Below the pieces are notes generated by a model, which saw only the letters and a list, made by a program, of their open reading frames with translations, searched no databases and was not told the origin of the DNA. Positions 31,221-41,939 of a DNA stretch of 64,000 nucleotides are shown here, one piece after another. Position 1 is the stretch's first letter, and the number at the start of each line of letters is the position of its first letter. Position numbers and translations under genes: made by a program. Source of the DNA: Burkholderiaceae bacterium (lineage in GTDB: Bacteria; Pseudomonadota; Gammaproteobacteria; Burkholderiales; Burkholderiaceae_E); assembly GCA_027493945.1 (NCBI GenBank), contig JAOSJU010000001.1, positions 434,001-498,000 of the forward strand. The letters are read 5' to 3'.

Positions 31221-32729
31221 CTACATGTATCGCCAACCGTCTTTGCGATCGGCACGCACGATGGTGTCAGCCCGGGCCTGCAGACCGACGTCATCGGTCG
31301 GCGCGGCCATTCGAACTGGCGCGGATGTCGCCGCCTGAACCGGCACAGGCGCCGCGGCGGTCGTCTCGACGGCCGGGGTTTCGCCGAACCAGGAGGCCAC
31401 CTGCGTGACGACCATGTCGCGGCCGAGCACGAGGCGGACGTTGACGCCCGGGTTCATGTCGCCGGTTCGCACCAGCTTCGCGCCCACCGGCAGCCGCTGC
31501 TGCACCGCCTTCGCTCCGTCGAGGTGGCCATCGCGGTACTGAACCTCGGTGACCTTGCGATCGAAGCTGCGATAGTTCGTGACCCGCGCCACATCGGCAC
31601 CGAAGCGGGCAAGCTGGTGCGCGGTTCGGCTCGCGAGCCGGTTCACCCCCGCGCCGTTGCTCACCTCGAGACCGTCGATGGCCGACAGCGACATCCGGGC
31701 GGGCGCCGCTTTGGCAGCCACAACCGTCGCGCCTGCACGTTGCACCGGCTTCGGCACGGCCAGAACCTGAACCGGCTCCATGCGCGCCAGGGTCGCCGTC
31801 TTCGCGGCCGACTCGAGTTCATAGACGTTCGGCGCCACTTGCACCAGTGCAGCGTCGGCGGATCGCGAGATCACGATCTCGTAGCTGGGCGTGCTGCTCG
31901 CCTCGCTGAGCACCGTCGCGGCGATCGACTTCGCGGCCGTGACGATGCGCGCAGCCCAGTCGATCGATCCGGGCGCCTGCGACGAGGACACGATTTGGAC
32001 CGCGGCCATGTGGACGGGCTGCACCGTGGCCGGCGCCTCGACGGCCGATGTCGCCAATGTCGGGGCCTCGATGGCGGGCGCTGCGTCGGCGGGCGTCGAT
32101 GCAACTGGCTCAGGCGCTGCGGGCGCAGCCGCTACCGGCGCAACAGGCACGGGGGCCGACGGCGCAGGCTGCACGGCCTTCATCGATAGATCATCTGCTG
32201 TCGCCTGACGCGCCACCGCCGCTTGCGCCACCTGCTGCTGCGCCTGGTCGAGAAGCGCCATGTTCTCGCGGGTGCGCCGGTTCACAGGGTCGAGCTGCAG
32301 CGAGCGCTGCAGCGACTCCGATGCCTCCTGAAGCCGGCCGACCTTCAGTTGCGCGAAGCCGAGGTTGCTCAGCACGTGCGCCGACGCCGGGCCGGACGCC
32401 AGCGCCGAGCGGAACGCCTCGATCGCTTCGTCGAAACGGCCAATCTGGCCGTAGGCGACGCCCAGGCCGTTGAGCGCCTCGACATGGTTCGGGTCGAGTT
32501 GCAGCGCCTGCCGGAACCGCGCGATCGCCGCATCGACGCGGCCTTCGGCGAGGTCGAGGCGGCCGACCGCATAGTGGCCCGAAGCAGTGCCGGCGGGCTG
32601 CTGCACGCGGTAGACCGGTGCAATCTTCGCAGCCTGTCCGTCGGTCTTTACGCCGAGCGGCGCGCAGCCGGTGATCAGGGCAACGGCGCAGGCGCCGAGA
32701 AGCAGCCGGGGACGGATACGTTGGCTCAT
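31221..32729 (-). CDS. TPR lipoprotein with C-terminal LytR_C-like domain (TadD position)
   Basis: About 502 residues. A lipoprotein signal (LLLGACAVALITGCAPLG) with Cys near residue 22, then TPR repeats at about residues 50-165 (including HYAVGRLDLAEGRVDAAIAR and ALNGLGVAYGQIGRFDEAIE). A long Ala/Pro/Val-rich linker follows, then a domain at about 370-460 resembling LytR_C (LEVSNGAGVNRLASRTAHQL, VTNYRSFDRKVTEVQYRDG). The start at 32729 is preceded by AGGAGGT. It is the last gene of the Tad operon, where TadD-type TPR lipoproteins are expected; TadD normally lacks the second domain. Confidence 0.8.
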   Translation of the reverse strand: MSQRIRPRLLLGACAVALITGCAPLGVKTDGQAAKIAPVYRVQQPAGTASGHYAVGRLDLAEGRVDAAIARFRQALQLDPNHVEALNGLGVAYGQIGRFDEAIEAFRSALASGPASAHVLSNLGFAQLKVGRLQEASESLQRSLQLDPVNRRTRENMALLDQAQQQVAQAAVARQATADDLSMKAVQPAPSAPVPVAPVAAAPAAPEPVASTPADAAPAIEAPTLATSAVEAPATVQPVHMAAVQIVSSSQAPGSIDWAARIVTAAKSIAATVLSEASSTPSYEIVISRSADAALVQVAPNVYELESAAKTATLARMEPVQVLAVPKPVQRAGATVVAAKAAPARMSLSAIDGLEVSNGAGVNRLASRTAHQLARFGADVARVTNYRSFDRKVTEVQYRDGHLDGAKAVQQRLPVGAKLVRTGDMNPGVNVRLVLGRDMVVTQVASWFGETPAVETTAAAPVPVQAATSAPVRMAAPTDDVGLQARADTIVRADRKDGWRYM

Positions 32730-32769
32730 TGCGACCTCCTGAATCATGGTGCGACGTTCGCAATCGCGG

Positions 32770-33723
32770 TCAGCCGCCGCCCGACATCGTCGGCAGCAGG
32801 ATCCGGTAGATCTGGATCATCGCCGGCCCGAGCAGCACAAGCAGCAGCGACGGAAAGATGAAGAAGATCAGCGGAAACAGCAGCTTCAACGGAATCTTCG
32901 CCGCGGCTTCCTCGGCGCGCAGCTGGCGGCGCGTGCGCAGCATGTCGGCGTGCACCCTCAACGACTCCGCCGGGCTGGTGCCGAAGCGGTCGGCCTGGAT
33001 CAGCATGGTGGCGAAGGTGGAGACCTCGTCGAGCCCCGTGCGCGCCGCGAGGTTGCGCAGGGCGCGCTCGCGGCTGGAACCCACACGCAGTTCGAGCGCC
33101 ATCAGCTCGAGCTCTTCGGCCAGTTCGGGGCTGCGGATCTTCATCTCCTCGGCGGTCTTGTTGATCGCCATGTCGAGACCCAGGCCCGCCTCGACGCAGA
33201 CGATCATCAGGTCGAGCGCGTCCGGAAAAGCCTCGAACAGCTCGCGCTGGCGTCGGCGCGTAAGCCACGCCAGCACCGCGCTCGGCAGGTAGTAGCCGAT
33301 CGCGGCCAGAAGGAGCAGCATCGCCACCGTCTTCGGCGTGTCCAGCGTCAGGTTCGCCGCGCGCGTGAAGAAGATGAACAACATCGGCAGCCCGAGCGCC
33401 AGCAGCGCCTTCGCCGCGTAGAACAGCACCGGCGCCGACGGCTGCCGGATGCCGGCGTGCAGGAAGCGCGCGCGCAGCCGCGAGACGTCTTCCTCGTCGG
33501 TGGGGGTGGCCAGCTTCGCCACCGGCTTGGCCACTTTCAGCACCTTCTCCTGCCATGCGCCGGCTTCGGGCGGCTGGTCGAGCACGGTTCCGGGGCCCGC
33601 ACCGATTCCGCGCAACCGCTCGCGCACTTCGGCGTCGCGACCGATCACCATGCCCACGCCGAGCACGCCGGCGGCCACGGCCACGAAGACGAGGCCGAGA
33701 TAGAGCATCTGCAAGGTCGTCAC
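32770..33723 (-). CDS. tadC: Tad pilus inner-membrane assembly protein TadC
   Basis: About 317 residues with the type II/IV secretion F domain: cytoplasmic LFEAFPDALDLMIVCVEAGL, GLDMAINKTAEEM and ERALRNLAARTGLDEVSTFA, bounded by hydrophobic helices at the N-terminus and C-terminus. GTG 33723 is chosen as start because GGAGG lies about 7 bases upstream; GTG 33729 is too close to that site. It pairs with TadB to form the pilus platform. Confidence 0.9.
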   Translation of the reverse strand: MTTLQMLYLGLVFVAVAAGVLGVGMVIGRDAEVRERLRGIGAGPGTVLDQPPEAGAWQEKVLKVAKPVAKLATPTDEEDVSRLRARFLHAGIRQPSAPVLFYAAKALLALGLPMLFIFFTRAANLTLDTPKTVAMLLLLAAIGYYLPSAVLAWLTRRRQRELFEAFPDALDLMIVCVEAGLGLDMAINKTAEEMKIRSPELAEELELMALELRVGSSRERALRNLAARTGLDEVSTFATMLIQADRFGTSPAESLRVHADMLRTRRQLRAEEAAAKIPLKLLFPLIFFIFPSLLLVLLGPAMIQIYRILLPTMSGGG

Positions 33724-33734
33724 GGCCACGCCTC

Positions 33735-34709
33735 CTAGACCCGGATCTTCACGATGCGCCACATCCAGAAGGATCCGACGATCATCATCAGGATCGCGCC
33801 GAAAATCAGGTTCAATCCGGCAGGGTCGGTCCAGAGGACCTTCATGAACCCGGGGTTCACCAGGAAGATCATCGCGGCGGTGGCGAACGGCAGCGCGATC
33901 AGGATGTAGGCCGACAGCTTTCCCTCGGCCGACAGCACGCGAATCTTGCCGAGCAGCTTGAAGCGCTCGCGGATCAGCTTCGCAAGGTTGTCGAGCAACT
34001 CGGAAAGGTTGCCGCCGGTTTCGCGCTGCAGCAGCACCGAGATCACGAAGTACCGCAGGTCGACGCTCGGCACGCGGGTAGCGAGGTTGAGCATCGCGTC
34101 GGACACCGACACGCCGTAGTTGATCTCCTCGAAGGTGATCTGGAACTCGCTGGCGATCGGGTCGGCCGCCTCGGTGGCCACCATCGACATCGCCGACGGG
34201 AACGCGTGGCCGGCGCGCAGCGCGCGCGACAGCAGGTCGAGCGCCTCGGGCAGCTGCTCGTCGAACTTGTGCAGCCGCTTGGCGCGCATGCGCAGCACCC
34301 ACAGCAGCGGCACCAGCGCCGCGATCGCACCCATGGCCAGTGCGAAGAAGAACGGCGCGCGCAGCACGATCAGCACCAGGAACGTAGCCGCGCCGGCGAG
34401 CGCGGTCACCAGCAGGAAGCGCGAGACGGTCATGCCCGCACCCGCCTGCGCCAGCATCCGGTCGATCGCCGAGGCCCGCGGGAACGCGAGCAGCAACCGA
34501 TCGAGCCAGGGCGCCTCGCTCAGGTTGCGCTTCTTCAGCAGCGAGCCGAGGTCGGTGCCGTGCTGGCCGGCCGAGAGCCCGCGCAGCCGGCGCGCCAGCC
34601 GCTGCACCTCAGGGCCCTTGCGGTCGCTCCAGAGCAGGTAGGCGCCCTCGACGAGGAACACCACCGCGATGAACAGCAGCAGGATGAAGAAACTCAGTCC
34701 GAGGTCCAT
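33735..34709 (-). CDS. tadB: Tad pilus inner-membrane assembly protein TadB
   Basis: 324 residues. An N-terminal helix, a cytoplasmic stretch, then the F domain with FDEQLPEALDLLSRALRAGH, AFPSAMSMVATEAADPIASE and LLQRETGGNLSELLDNLAKL, and C-terminal helices. The frame is intact. It lies between tadA and tadC with short gaps. Confidence 0.93.
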   Translation of the reverse strand: MDLGLSFFILLLFIAVVFLVEGAYLLWSDRKGPEVQRLARRLRGLSAGQHGTDLGSLLKKRNLSEAPWLDRLLLAFPRASAIDRMLAQAGAGMTVSRFLLVTALAGAATFLVLIVLRAPFFFALAMGAIAALVPLLWVLRMRAKRLHKFDEQLPEALDLLSRALRAGHAFPSAMSMVATEAADPIASEFQITFEEINYGVSVSDAMLNLATRVPSVDLRYFVISVLLQRETGGNLSELLDNLAKLIRERFKLLGKIRVLSAEGKLSAYILIALPFATAAMIFLVNPGFMKVLWTDPAGLNLIFGAILMMIVGSFWMWRIVKIRV

Positions 34710-34740
34710 CGGCGCGCCTCCCCGCTCTTCACCTTGCGCA

Positions 34741-36099
34741 TCACTCGTAGGCCCGGCTCGGGTCGAACAGCGTGTCGGGCAGCGCGATGCCGAAGGCCTT
34801 GATCCGTTCGAGGAACTTGGGCCGCACGCCGGTGGCCTTGAACTGCCCGATCACGCTGCCGTCCGATGCCACTCCGGTCTGCTGGAAGACGAAGATCTCC
34901 TGCATCGTGATGATGTCGCCTTCCATGCCGGTGATCTCCGACAGGCTCACCACCTTGCGCTTGCCGTCGGACAGGCGCGCCACCTGCAGTACCGCGGTGA
35001 GCGCCGAGGCGATCTGCTGGCGCATCGCCTTCGGCGGCAGCGCCATGCCGGCCATGCCGAGCATGTTCTCCGGGCGCGTGAGCGCGTCGCGCGGCGTGTT
35101 GGCGTGCACCGTGGCCATCGAGCCCTCGTGGCCGGTGTTCATCGCCTGCAGCATGTCGAAGGTTTCGGCGCCGCGCACCTCGCCGAGGATGATGCGGTCG
35201 GGGCGCATCCGCAGGCTGTTGCGCACCAGCGCGCGCTGGGTCACTTCGCCACGCCCCTCGATGTTCGGCGGCCGCGTCTCGAGGCGTACCACGTGCGGCT
35301 GCTGAAGCTGCAGCTCGGCCGCGTCCTCGATGGTGACGATGCGCTCCCTCGGCGGAATGAACGAAGACAGGATGTTGAGCAGCGTGGTCTTGCCCGAACC
35401 GGTGCCGCCCGAAATCAGGATGTTCAGCCGCGCCTTCACCATCGCGCCAAGCAGCTCAGCCAGCTGCGGCGTGAGCGACTTGTACTGTACCAGGTCGGTG
35501 ACCTTCAGCGGCACCACCGCGAAGCGCCTGATCGACAGTAGCGGCCCGTCGATCGACAGCGGCGGAATGATCGCGTTGACCCGCGAGCCGTCCGGGAGCC
35601 TGGCGTCGACCATCGGGCTCGATTCGTCGATGCGCCGGCCCACGCGCGAGACGATCTTGTCGATGATCTTCATCAGGTGCTCATCGCTGGCGAAGCGCAC
35701 GTCGGTGCGCTCGAGCTGGCCGCGACGCTCGACGTAGACCATGTTGAAGGTGTTCACCAAAATGTCGGAGATCGACGGGTCGGCCAGCAGCGGCTCGAGC
35801 GGCCCGAGCCCCATCACCTCGTTCTGCACGTCGGCGACGACCTGGGTGCGCTCGTGCGCATTCAGCGCCAGGCCGGTCTCGGCGATCATCTTCTCGACCA
35901 GCAGCCGCAATTCCTCGCGCAGCCGGTCGGGAGGCAGCTTGCCCATCACGTCGAGGTCGATGCGGTCGAGCAGCTCCCGGTGCAGGTCGCTGGCGATCTT
36001 GCGGTAGGCCGAGCCCGCCGCTTCGCCGTTGATTGCCGGCCGACTCACCGCGGCGGCCACCTGCACGTCCTGAAGATTTTCACGCAATGACGAACTCAC
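34741..36099 (-). CDS. tadA: Tad pilus assembly ATPase TadA (CpaF family)
   Basis: About 452 residues. The type II/IV secretion ATPase core shows Walker [20 protein letters not shown], the Asp box [15 protein letters not shown], Walker [17 protein letters not shown] and the His box [15 protein letters not shown]. The CpaF-type N-terminal region with [18 protein letters not shown] is present. The start is GTG at 36099, preceded by CGGAGG. It provides energy for Flp pilus assembly. Confidence 0.95.
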   Translation of the reverse strand: MSSSLRENLQDVQVAAAVSRPAINGEAAGSAYRKIASDLHRELLDRIDLDVMGKLPPDRLREELRLLVEKMIAETGLALNAHERTQVVADVQNEVMGLGPLEPLLADPSISDILVNTFNMVYVERRGQLERTDVRFASDEHLMKIIDKIVSRVGRRIDESSPMVDARLPDGSRVNAIIPPLSIDGPLLSIRRFAVVPLKVTDLVQYKSLTPQLAELLGAMVKARLNILISGGTGSGKTTLLNILSSFIPPRERIVTIEDAAELQLQQPHVVRLETRPPNIEGRGEVTQRALVRNSLRMRPDRIILGEVRGAETFDMLQAMNTGHEGSMATVHANTPRDALTRPENMLGMAGMALPPKAMRQQIASALTAVLQVARLSDGKRKVVSLSEITGMEGDIITMQEIFVFQQTGVASDGSVIGQFKATGVRPKFLERIKAFGIALPDTLFDPSRAYE

Positions 36100-36116
36100 T
36101 TCGAGCCTCCGGTAAA

Positions 36117-37286
36117 TCAGCGGCCACCGAGCACGCCGCGCAGCCAGCCGCGGCGGGCCTCGGGAGCGGGCGCCATGCTTTCGGCCAGGTCGGTCAGGCT
36201 GCGCGCAACCGGGTCGCGCGCAGCATATTCGTGCAGCGGCACGCCGTGGTTGATCGAATAGGCGACGTTGGCGTAACTGTTCGGGATCTGCAGCACCACG
36301 TCGAAGCCGAGCGTCTTCTGGATCTCCGACACGCCGATCTCGTCGGTCTTCACGTAGCGGTTCAGGATCACCTTGACCTTCTCGCGGTCGTAGCCCAGGC
36401 CGGTGAGAACGCCGATCAGGCGCCGCGCGTTGTGCAGGTATGGCAGCGTCGACTGGACCACCACGTAGACCGTGTCGACCTCGTCGAGCGCGCGCACGGT
36501 GACCTTGTCGAGCACCCGGCCCACATCGAAGAGCACGAAGTCGTAGCGCGCGCGCGCCACCGCGAGCAGCCGCTCGATCGTCTCGGGCCTCACGTCGATC
36601 GCGCGATCGGGTGTCTCGGGCGCCGGAAGCACGCAATAGTTCGGCCGCGGATGCATCATGTTGGCCTCGAGGAAGGCCGGGTCGAGGCGCTGGATCTCGC
36701 GCGCCACGTCGGCCACGCTCCGCGTGGGCCGCTGGTCGGAGACGAACAGTGCGGCATCGCCGAACTGCAGGTTCAGGTCGAACAGAGCCACCCGGCGCTC
36801 ACGCGCCGCCAGCGCAAAGCCGAGGTTCGTGGCGAGGAAAGTGGCGCCGCCGCCGCCCTTGGCAGACAGGAACGCGATGGTGCGCGCCTTGCGCACCGGC
36901 CCCAGCGCCGCCGCGTGGCGTTCGAGCTGGCGCTCGAAGGCGCGCGCGAGCGCATCGGCCGGCGAACCCGGCAGCACGATCTCGCGGATGCCCGCGCGCA
37001 TCGCGCGCAGCAGGAACTCGGACGACGAGTCGTCGCAGACCAGGATCAGCGTGACGCGCGGATGCGACGACAGCGTGGCCTCGATCAGCGAGAGATCAGC
37101 GTCGCTCACGTTCGGGATCTCGGCGACCGCAAGGTCGACTTCGTCGCGCAGGATCGCCGAGCTGAGTTCGGCGATGCCGCCCACTTGAGTGGCGATTTGC
37201 ATCGCCTCGGTACGCGGCGGCAAGCGCCCCGACTGCCGCGACACGGCATCGGCGGAGGGCGCAACGAGCAGGATTCGGAGGGTCAT
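36117..37286 (-). CDS. tadZ: Pilus localisation ATPase TadZ/CpaE
   Basis: 389 residues: an N-terminal receiver-like domain ([20 protein letters not shown] and [17 protein letters not shown]) and a MinD/ParA-like ATPase domain. The deviant Walker A is [19 protein letters not shown] (GGGG where ParA has GGVG), followed by [17 protein letters not shown] and [19 protein letters not shown]. TadZ proteins localise Tad machinery at the pole. The frame is intact. Confidence 0.92.
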   Translation of the reverse strand: MTLRILLVAPSADAVSRQSGRLPPRTEAMQIATQVGGIAELSSAILRDEVDLAVAEIPNVSDADLSLIEATLSSHPRVTLILVCDDSSSEFLLRAMRAGIREIVLPGSPADALARAFERQLERHAAALGPVRKARTIAFLSAKGGGGATFLATNLGFALAARERRVALFDLNLQFGDAALFVSDQRPTRSVADVAREIQRLDPAFLEANMMHPRPNYCVLPAPETPDRAIDVRPETIERLLAVARARYDFVLFDVGRVLDKVTVRALDEVDTVYVVVQSTLPYLHNARRLIGVLTGLGYDREKVKVILNRYVKTDEIGVSEIQKTLGFDVVLQIPNSYANVAYSINHGVPLHEYAARDPVARSLTDLAESMAPAPEARRGWLRGVLGGR

Positions 37287-37326
37287 CGGGGCGATCGCAT
37301 GCCGCGCTGCCGCTTTCTTTCAGCGG

Positions 37327-37614
37327 TCATTGCCCCATCAACTGCCCGCCGATGTTGAACGCGTCGAAGGTCTTCGGCGGGGCCTTGAAGCTGTCGTGGT
37401 ACCGGTCGATCGCGGTCGCAGCAGCCTGCCCGTCGATGCCGGCCACCGGATCGGTATTGCGGCTCGCTTCCGGGTTCATGGTCTGCAGTGCGCGCGCCTG
37501 GCGCACCGCTTCGCCGAAGCTGGCGTCGTAGTTCGGCGTTGCCGGCACGGCGCAGGCCGACAGGACGATCGCCAGCGTCGCCAGTGCGGCGCCGCGCGGA
37601 ATGATTCGTTTCAT
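37327..37614 (-). CDS. Small Tad-locus lipoprotein
   Basis: 95 residues beginning MKRIIPRGAALATLAIVLSA and a lipobox LSAC, so the mature protein starts at Cys 21. The remainder (YDASFGEAVRQARALQTMNP, ASRNTDPVAGIDGQAAATAI) is short and polar. It sits between rcpA and tadZ, where many Tad loci carry CpaD/RcpB-type or other small lipoproteins; homology to those is not evident from sequence alone. Confidence 0.75.
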   Translation of the reverse strand: MKRIIPRGAALATLAIVLSACAVPATPNYDASFGEAVRQARALQTMNPEASRNTDPVAGIDGQAAATAIDRYHDSFKAPPKTFDAFNIGGQLMGQ

Positions 37615-37629
37615 GGCTCGATCTCCCTG

Positions 37630-39277
37630 TCACTTCAGCTGGAAGCCACCCCGGCCGGCGGGCGCCATGGTCGCGCCCTCCTCGCTCTTCTGCTTCTGGC
37701 GCTCGGTGGGCGGCACGTCTGGATGGCCCGAGCCTTCGAGCTGGCCGTTGAGGAAGAACTCGGTGCGACTCGGCGGCACGAAGTTGTCGGTGGGCAGTGC
37801 GTGATCGGGCGGCAAAGGCTTCACGAGCCGCGCGGTGACCACGAACATCAGTTCGGAGCGGTCGGTCTGGAACTCGCTGCTGCGGAACAGTGCGCCGAGC
37901 ACCGGCACTTCGCCCAACACCGGGAAGCGCTTGATCGTCTCGGTAACGTTATTCTTGATCAGGCCCGCGATCGCGAAGCTCTGCCCGTCGTTCAGCTGCA
38001 CGGTCGTCTGCGCGCGCCGGGTGGTGAAGCTCGGCAGGACCGAGGTTTCGCCATTGACGGTGGTGAACGGCGAGCCGGTCTGTGACAGCTCCGAGACTTC
38101 CGGCGCCACCTGCAGGTTGATGCGCCCGCCGTCGAGCACCGTCGGCGTGAACTTCAGGCCGACGCCGAACTCTTTTTCTTCGAGCGTGATCGTGGGGACG
38201 CCGGTGGCCGCGTTGGTGCGCGACACCGGAATGAAGATCTTGCCGCCGGCCAGGAAACTCGCCTCCTGGCCGCTGATCGACACGATGTTCGGCTCGGCGA
38301 GCACGCGCACCAAGGCCGTCGCGCTTTTCGGCGTCGAGCTGGAAACGATTGCCGCGGCCGATCACCCCGAGCACGCCGGACGAATTGGTGAGGAAGTTGC
38401 TCAGGATGCTGTAGCGCCAGTCGCCGTTGGTGCGCGTCGCGTCGATGCCGACGCCCAATTTGTCGAGCAGGGTCTTCGAGATTTCGGCGACCTTGACTTC
38501 GAGCAGCACCTGCTGGGGCTGCGCGACACGCATCATGTTCACGATCTTCGGGCCGGCCTGCGCGCCGCCCATTCCCATTGGCATCGAAGCGGCAGCCGTT
38601 ATGGGCTGTCCGGCCGCAACCTGCGGATTGCCCGCCATGATCGGGAGTTGCAGACCCGCTGCGTAACTGCGCGCGAATGCCTCGGCGATCGAGACCGCGT
38701 ACCGCGCCTGGATCGCGCTGGACACTTCACCGGCGAGCACCACCGAGTCGGCGGCGGTGCGCACCACGATGCCTTTCTCGCCGGGCAGCAGTTCGCGCAG
38801 GCGGTTCTGCAGCGCGCCGGAATCGATGCTCACGCTGATGTCGATGATCGTGGTCGGGCCGTTGCGGCTCCACAGGATCACGTTGGTCGAACCGTAGGTC
38901 TTGCCGAGCAGGTACAGCTCGCGCGCGCTGATCAAGGTGACGTCGGCCACCGTGGGATTGCCGACCGAGATCCGCGAGATCGGCGCAGGCAGCCGCACCA
39001 GCGTCGACTTGCCGATCACGAGGCTGATCGCCGGCCCGATCTCCGCCGGGCTGACCGCCTCGGGCGGCGCGACGGCCGTCGCGGAAGTCGCCGCGGCAGC
39101 GGGCGCGACAGCCGGCGCGCGCCGGGCGGCGGGCCGCTGCGCAGCCGGCGCCGAGGTGGTGCCGCGCATGATCACCCCCGTCTCCACCGCCGCCTGCGCC
39201 AGTTGTTCCTGCGCTGCCGCAGGAAGCGCGAGCGCCGCCAGGATCGAACTCAGCAGAGCCGTTGAACGCCGATTCAT
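37630..39277 (-). CDS. rcpA: Tad pilus secretin RcpA/CpaC, apparent frameshift
   Basis: Outer-membrane secretin of the Tad system. A signal peptide ([20 protein letters not shown]) is followed by an Ala/Pro linker, the pilus assembly N-domain ([20 protein letters not shown]), a BON-like segment ([19 protein letters not shown]) and the secretin domain with [20 protein letters not shown]. The frame breaks near 38312-38316: LDAEKRDGL should continue [19 protein letters not shown], which needs one base fewer. Both halves are well conserved, so the gene is probably intact in vivo. The start at 39277 lies just after a GGGGAGTG stretch. Confidence 0.9.
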
Positions 39278-39301
39278 CGCATCACTCCCCAATTCGTTCT
39301 T

Positions 39302-40159
39302 CTAGAACTGCGCCGTCGAGCGTTGCACGCCGCGGATCACTTCGACCCCCGCCGGTTCGGCCGGCTTCGGCGCCGCTTCGGGCACCGGCTTGCGTACATA
39401 CCGGCGCGGCGCGGGCTTGGGCGGGGCGGCCGCCGCTACCGGCGCGGGCGCCGGCTCGGGTGCGGCGGCCGGCTCGCCGAGCAGCTCGCGCTTGCGGATG
39501 CCTTCGGTAACGGTGGGCGTGCGGTCGACCTGGTTGCGCAGCACGAGCGACAGGTTGCCCACGCTGCGCGCGAGGTCGAGCTTTTCGGCCTGATCGGGCG
39601 TGACCTCGAGCGTGACGGCACTGACCACGCGCGGCTTGGTCTCGTCGCGGCTCGCCTCCTGCGCCACCGCGAGCACCAGGATGCGCTCGAGCACGATCTT
39701 GGACACGAGCTTCTGTCGTTCGTCCTCGGTGTTCACCATCACGTCGACGTAGTTGCCGGGCAGCGCGAAGCCCGCGACGCCGACCACCTCGTTCACCTTG
39801 ACCGTTATCGCGCGCTTGCCTTCCGGAATGACCGCGGACAGGCCGCCCCGCGTGCCCACCGGCGCCAGCCGGCCTTCGAGCACCGGTTCGCCGCGCTGGA
39901 CGCTGCTGAGCAGCACGCGGCCGTCGATGTCGGCCACCTTCGTGAACGCGCCCTTGGGCACCGCGCCCGCCGGCCAGGACACCAACTCGACCATGTTCGC
40001 GTTCAGCGGCGAACCGAGATCGATGTCGCGCGACGCGACCACCACCTGTTCGGTCACCGCGCCGCTCTGCTCGGTGAGCCAGCGCGCCGCCAGCACGACC
40101 GCTGCAATGCCGGCCACCAGCGCCAGCACCAGCATGATTACCGCTCGAGTGCCCCTCAT
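39302..40159 (-). CDS. rcpC: Flp pilus assembly protein RcpC/CpaB
   Basis: 285 residues: an N-terminal transmembrane helix (VIMLVLALVAGIAAVVLAA), then an SAF domain (VVVASRDIDLGSPLNANMVE), the RcpC/CpaB domain (AITVKVNEVVGVAGFALPGN) and a Pro/Ala-rich C-terminus. It works with the secretin RcpA in the periplasm. The frame is intact; the gene lies directly upstream of rcpA. Confidence 0.93.
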   Translation of the reverse strand: MRGTRAVIMLVLALVAGIAAVVLAARWLTEQSGAVTEQVVVASRDIDLGSPLNANMVELVSWPAGAVPKGAFTKVADIDGRVLLSSVQRGEPVLEGRLAPVGTRGGLSAVIPEGKRAITVKVNEVVGVAGFALPGNYVDVMVNTEDERQKLVSKIVLERILVLAVAQEASRDETKPRVVSAVTLEVTPDQAEKLDLARSVGNLSLVLRNQVDRTPTVTEGIRKRELLGEPAAAPEPAPAPVAAAAPPKPAPRRYVRKPVPEAAPKPAEPAGVEVIRGVQRSTAQF

Positions 40160-40163
40160 GTCT

Positions 40164-41506
40164 TCACCTCACCTCATCCAGCGAACGCGCGCCGCCGAGC
40201 GTCTCGTCCGGCGCGAAATAGAGATTCCAGGCCCAGCGAAGCGATTCGCGATCGAAGCGCGGCGCCTCGCCGAGGAAGACCGCGCGATCGCGCAGCTTGC
40301 CGATCACGTCGTATGGAACGGTCGCATACAGCGGCAGGCGATCGGCGGCATGAAGCTCGCCGATCAGGTAGTCGGCCATGGCCGCCTCGTAGGGCAACCC
40401 GGCGCGCGCGCAGGCCTGGCGGCAGACCTCGCGGTAGCCGTCCTCGTCGAGCGGCCCGAGGTGGATCTTGTAACCCAGCCGGCGCAGGAACGCCGGATCG
40501 CCGATTTCGGCCGGAGTGAGGTTCGACGAGAACACGATGCTCACGTCGAACGGCACCCGGAACTTGGTGCCGGTATGCAGCGCCAGGTAATCGACCCGGC
40601 GGTCGAGCGGCACGATCCAGCGGTTCATCAGCTCGCGCGCGGGCACGCGCTGCCGGCCGAGGTCGTCGAGGACCATCATGCCGTTGTTGGCCTTCAACTG
40701 CGGCGGCGCGATGTAAAGCGCGAGTGCGCATCGAACTCGAGGTCGAGCATCTCGATGCTGAGCTCGCCGCCGGTGACCACCACCGGGCGCCTGGTGCGCA
40801 CCCAGCGCCGGTCGCCGTTCGACTGCCGTTCGAGCAACGCGCCGCCCGCCGGCTCCTCGATCGGCACGTGCACCAGCGGATCGAAAACCTGCACGATCTC
40901 GCCGTCGACGTGAATCGCGTAGGGCACGAGAATCGGGCCGTTGGCCACCTTCACCAGGCGCTCGGCGAGATAAGTCTTGCCAGTGCCGCTCGGACCGTAC
41001 AGGTAGATCGACCGCCCCGAATTCAGCGCCGCGCCGAGCCGGTCGAGCAGCGGTTCGGGGCACACCGCGTCGCCCAGCGACGCGCGGATGCGCGCGCGGT
41101 CGATGCGCATGCCCTTCACGCTCTGGCGCTGCACCTGCGCTACATAGTCGGCGAGCGACACCGGCGCGGGGCCCACGTAGCGACACTTGTCGAAAGCCTC
41201 GCCCGCCCGGGCACGACCGGCGTCAGTCAACTGGTACGACACGTCGGCGTCGAAGCTGCCGCGGCGCGGCACTTCGACCAGCTTCTCGGTGCGCAGGAAA
41301 CCGAGCGTCGGGTCGATGACCGACAGCGCGACGCCGAGCCGGTGCGCGATCTCGCCGGCGCGAAGCTCGCCGGCGCGCGCCAGGTGGCGCAGGATGAGTT
41401 CGATGAGCATCGGCTCGGGGAGGTGGGCCTCCTCGAGCGTGCGTGGGGCGCCGACGGTGTGCGCGTCGGCCCCGTCCTTCAGGGAAACTGGATCCATCCG
41501 GCCCAT
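40164..41506 (-). CDS. AAA ATPase with N-terminal winged helix, Tad-locus associated, apparent frameshift
   Basis: About 447 residues. The N-terminal winged-helix-like region (LRHLARAGELRAGEIAHRLG, EKLVEVPRRGSFDADVSYQL) precedes an AAA/MoxR-like ATPase domain: Walker A IYLYGPSGTGKTYLAERL and the core MMVLDDLGRQRVPARELMNR with sensor SIVFSSNLTPAEIGDPAFLR. A single frame break lies at 40714-40716 (TTT on the coding strand; TTTT gives SRFYIAPPQLKANNG). The gene lies between tadV and rcpC and its start overlaps the tadV 3' end by 28 bases. Role in Tad assembly or its regulation is unknown to me. Confidence 0.8.
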
Positions 41507-41939
41507 TTCGTCACCAGGTAAAAGCAGGTTCCCGTCGCGATCGCCAGCGCGTACGGCATGTGGTCGGCGGAATCGAGGCGAGCGTCGAAGGCCGGTGCCG
41601 GCAGCCCCAGCATGCGGCCGGAGTAACCGGCGAAAATCAGCCGCAGGTTCGCGGCAACCGCGCCGGCGCGGCGAGACACCGCCATTCGGGCGAGCGCCAG
41701 CAAGCCGCCGGCGGCGAGCACGAACAGGCTCACACCTGCGAGTTGCGCCCAGTGGGCCGACGTAGCGCCGAAGAACATGCCGACCACGGACATCAGCTTG
41801 ACGTCACCGGCGCCCATGATGCGCAGCAGGTAAAACGGCATGAACACGAGCAGCATCGCCGCGCCGGCGAGCACCGCACCGGCGGGGCCGACCGCGCCCG
41901 GCTGGTTGGCATCGAAGCTCCAGTGTCCGGCGGGGCCTA

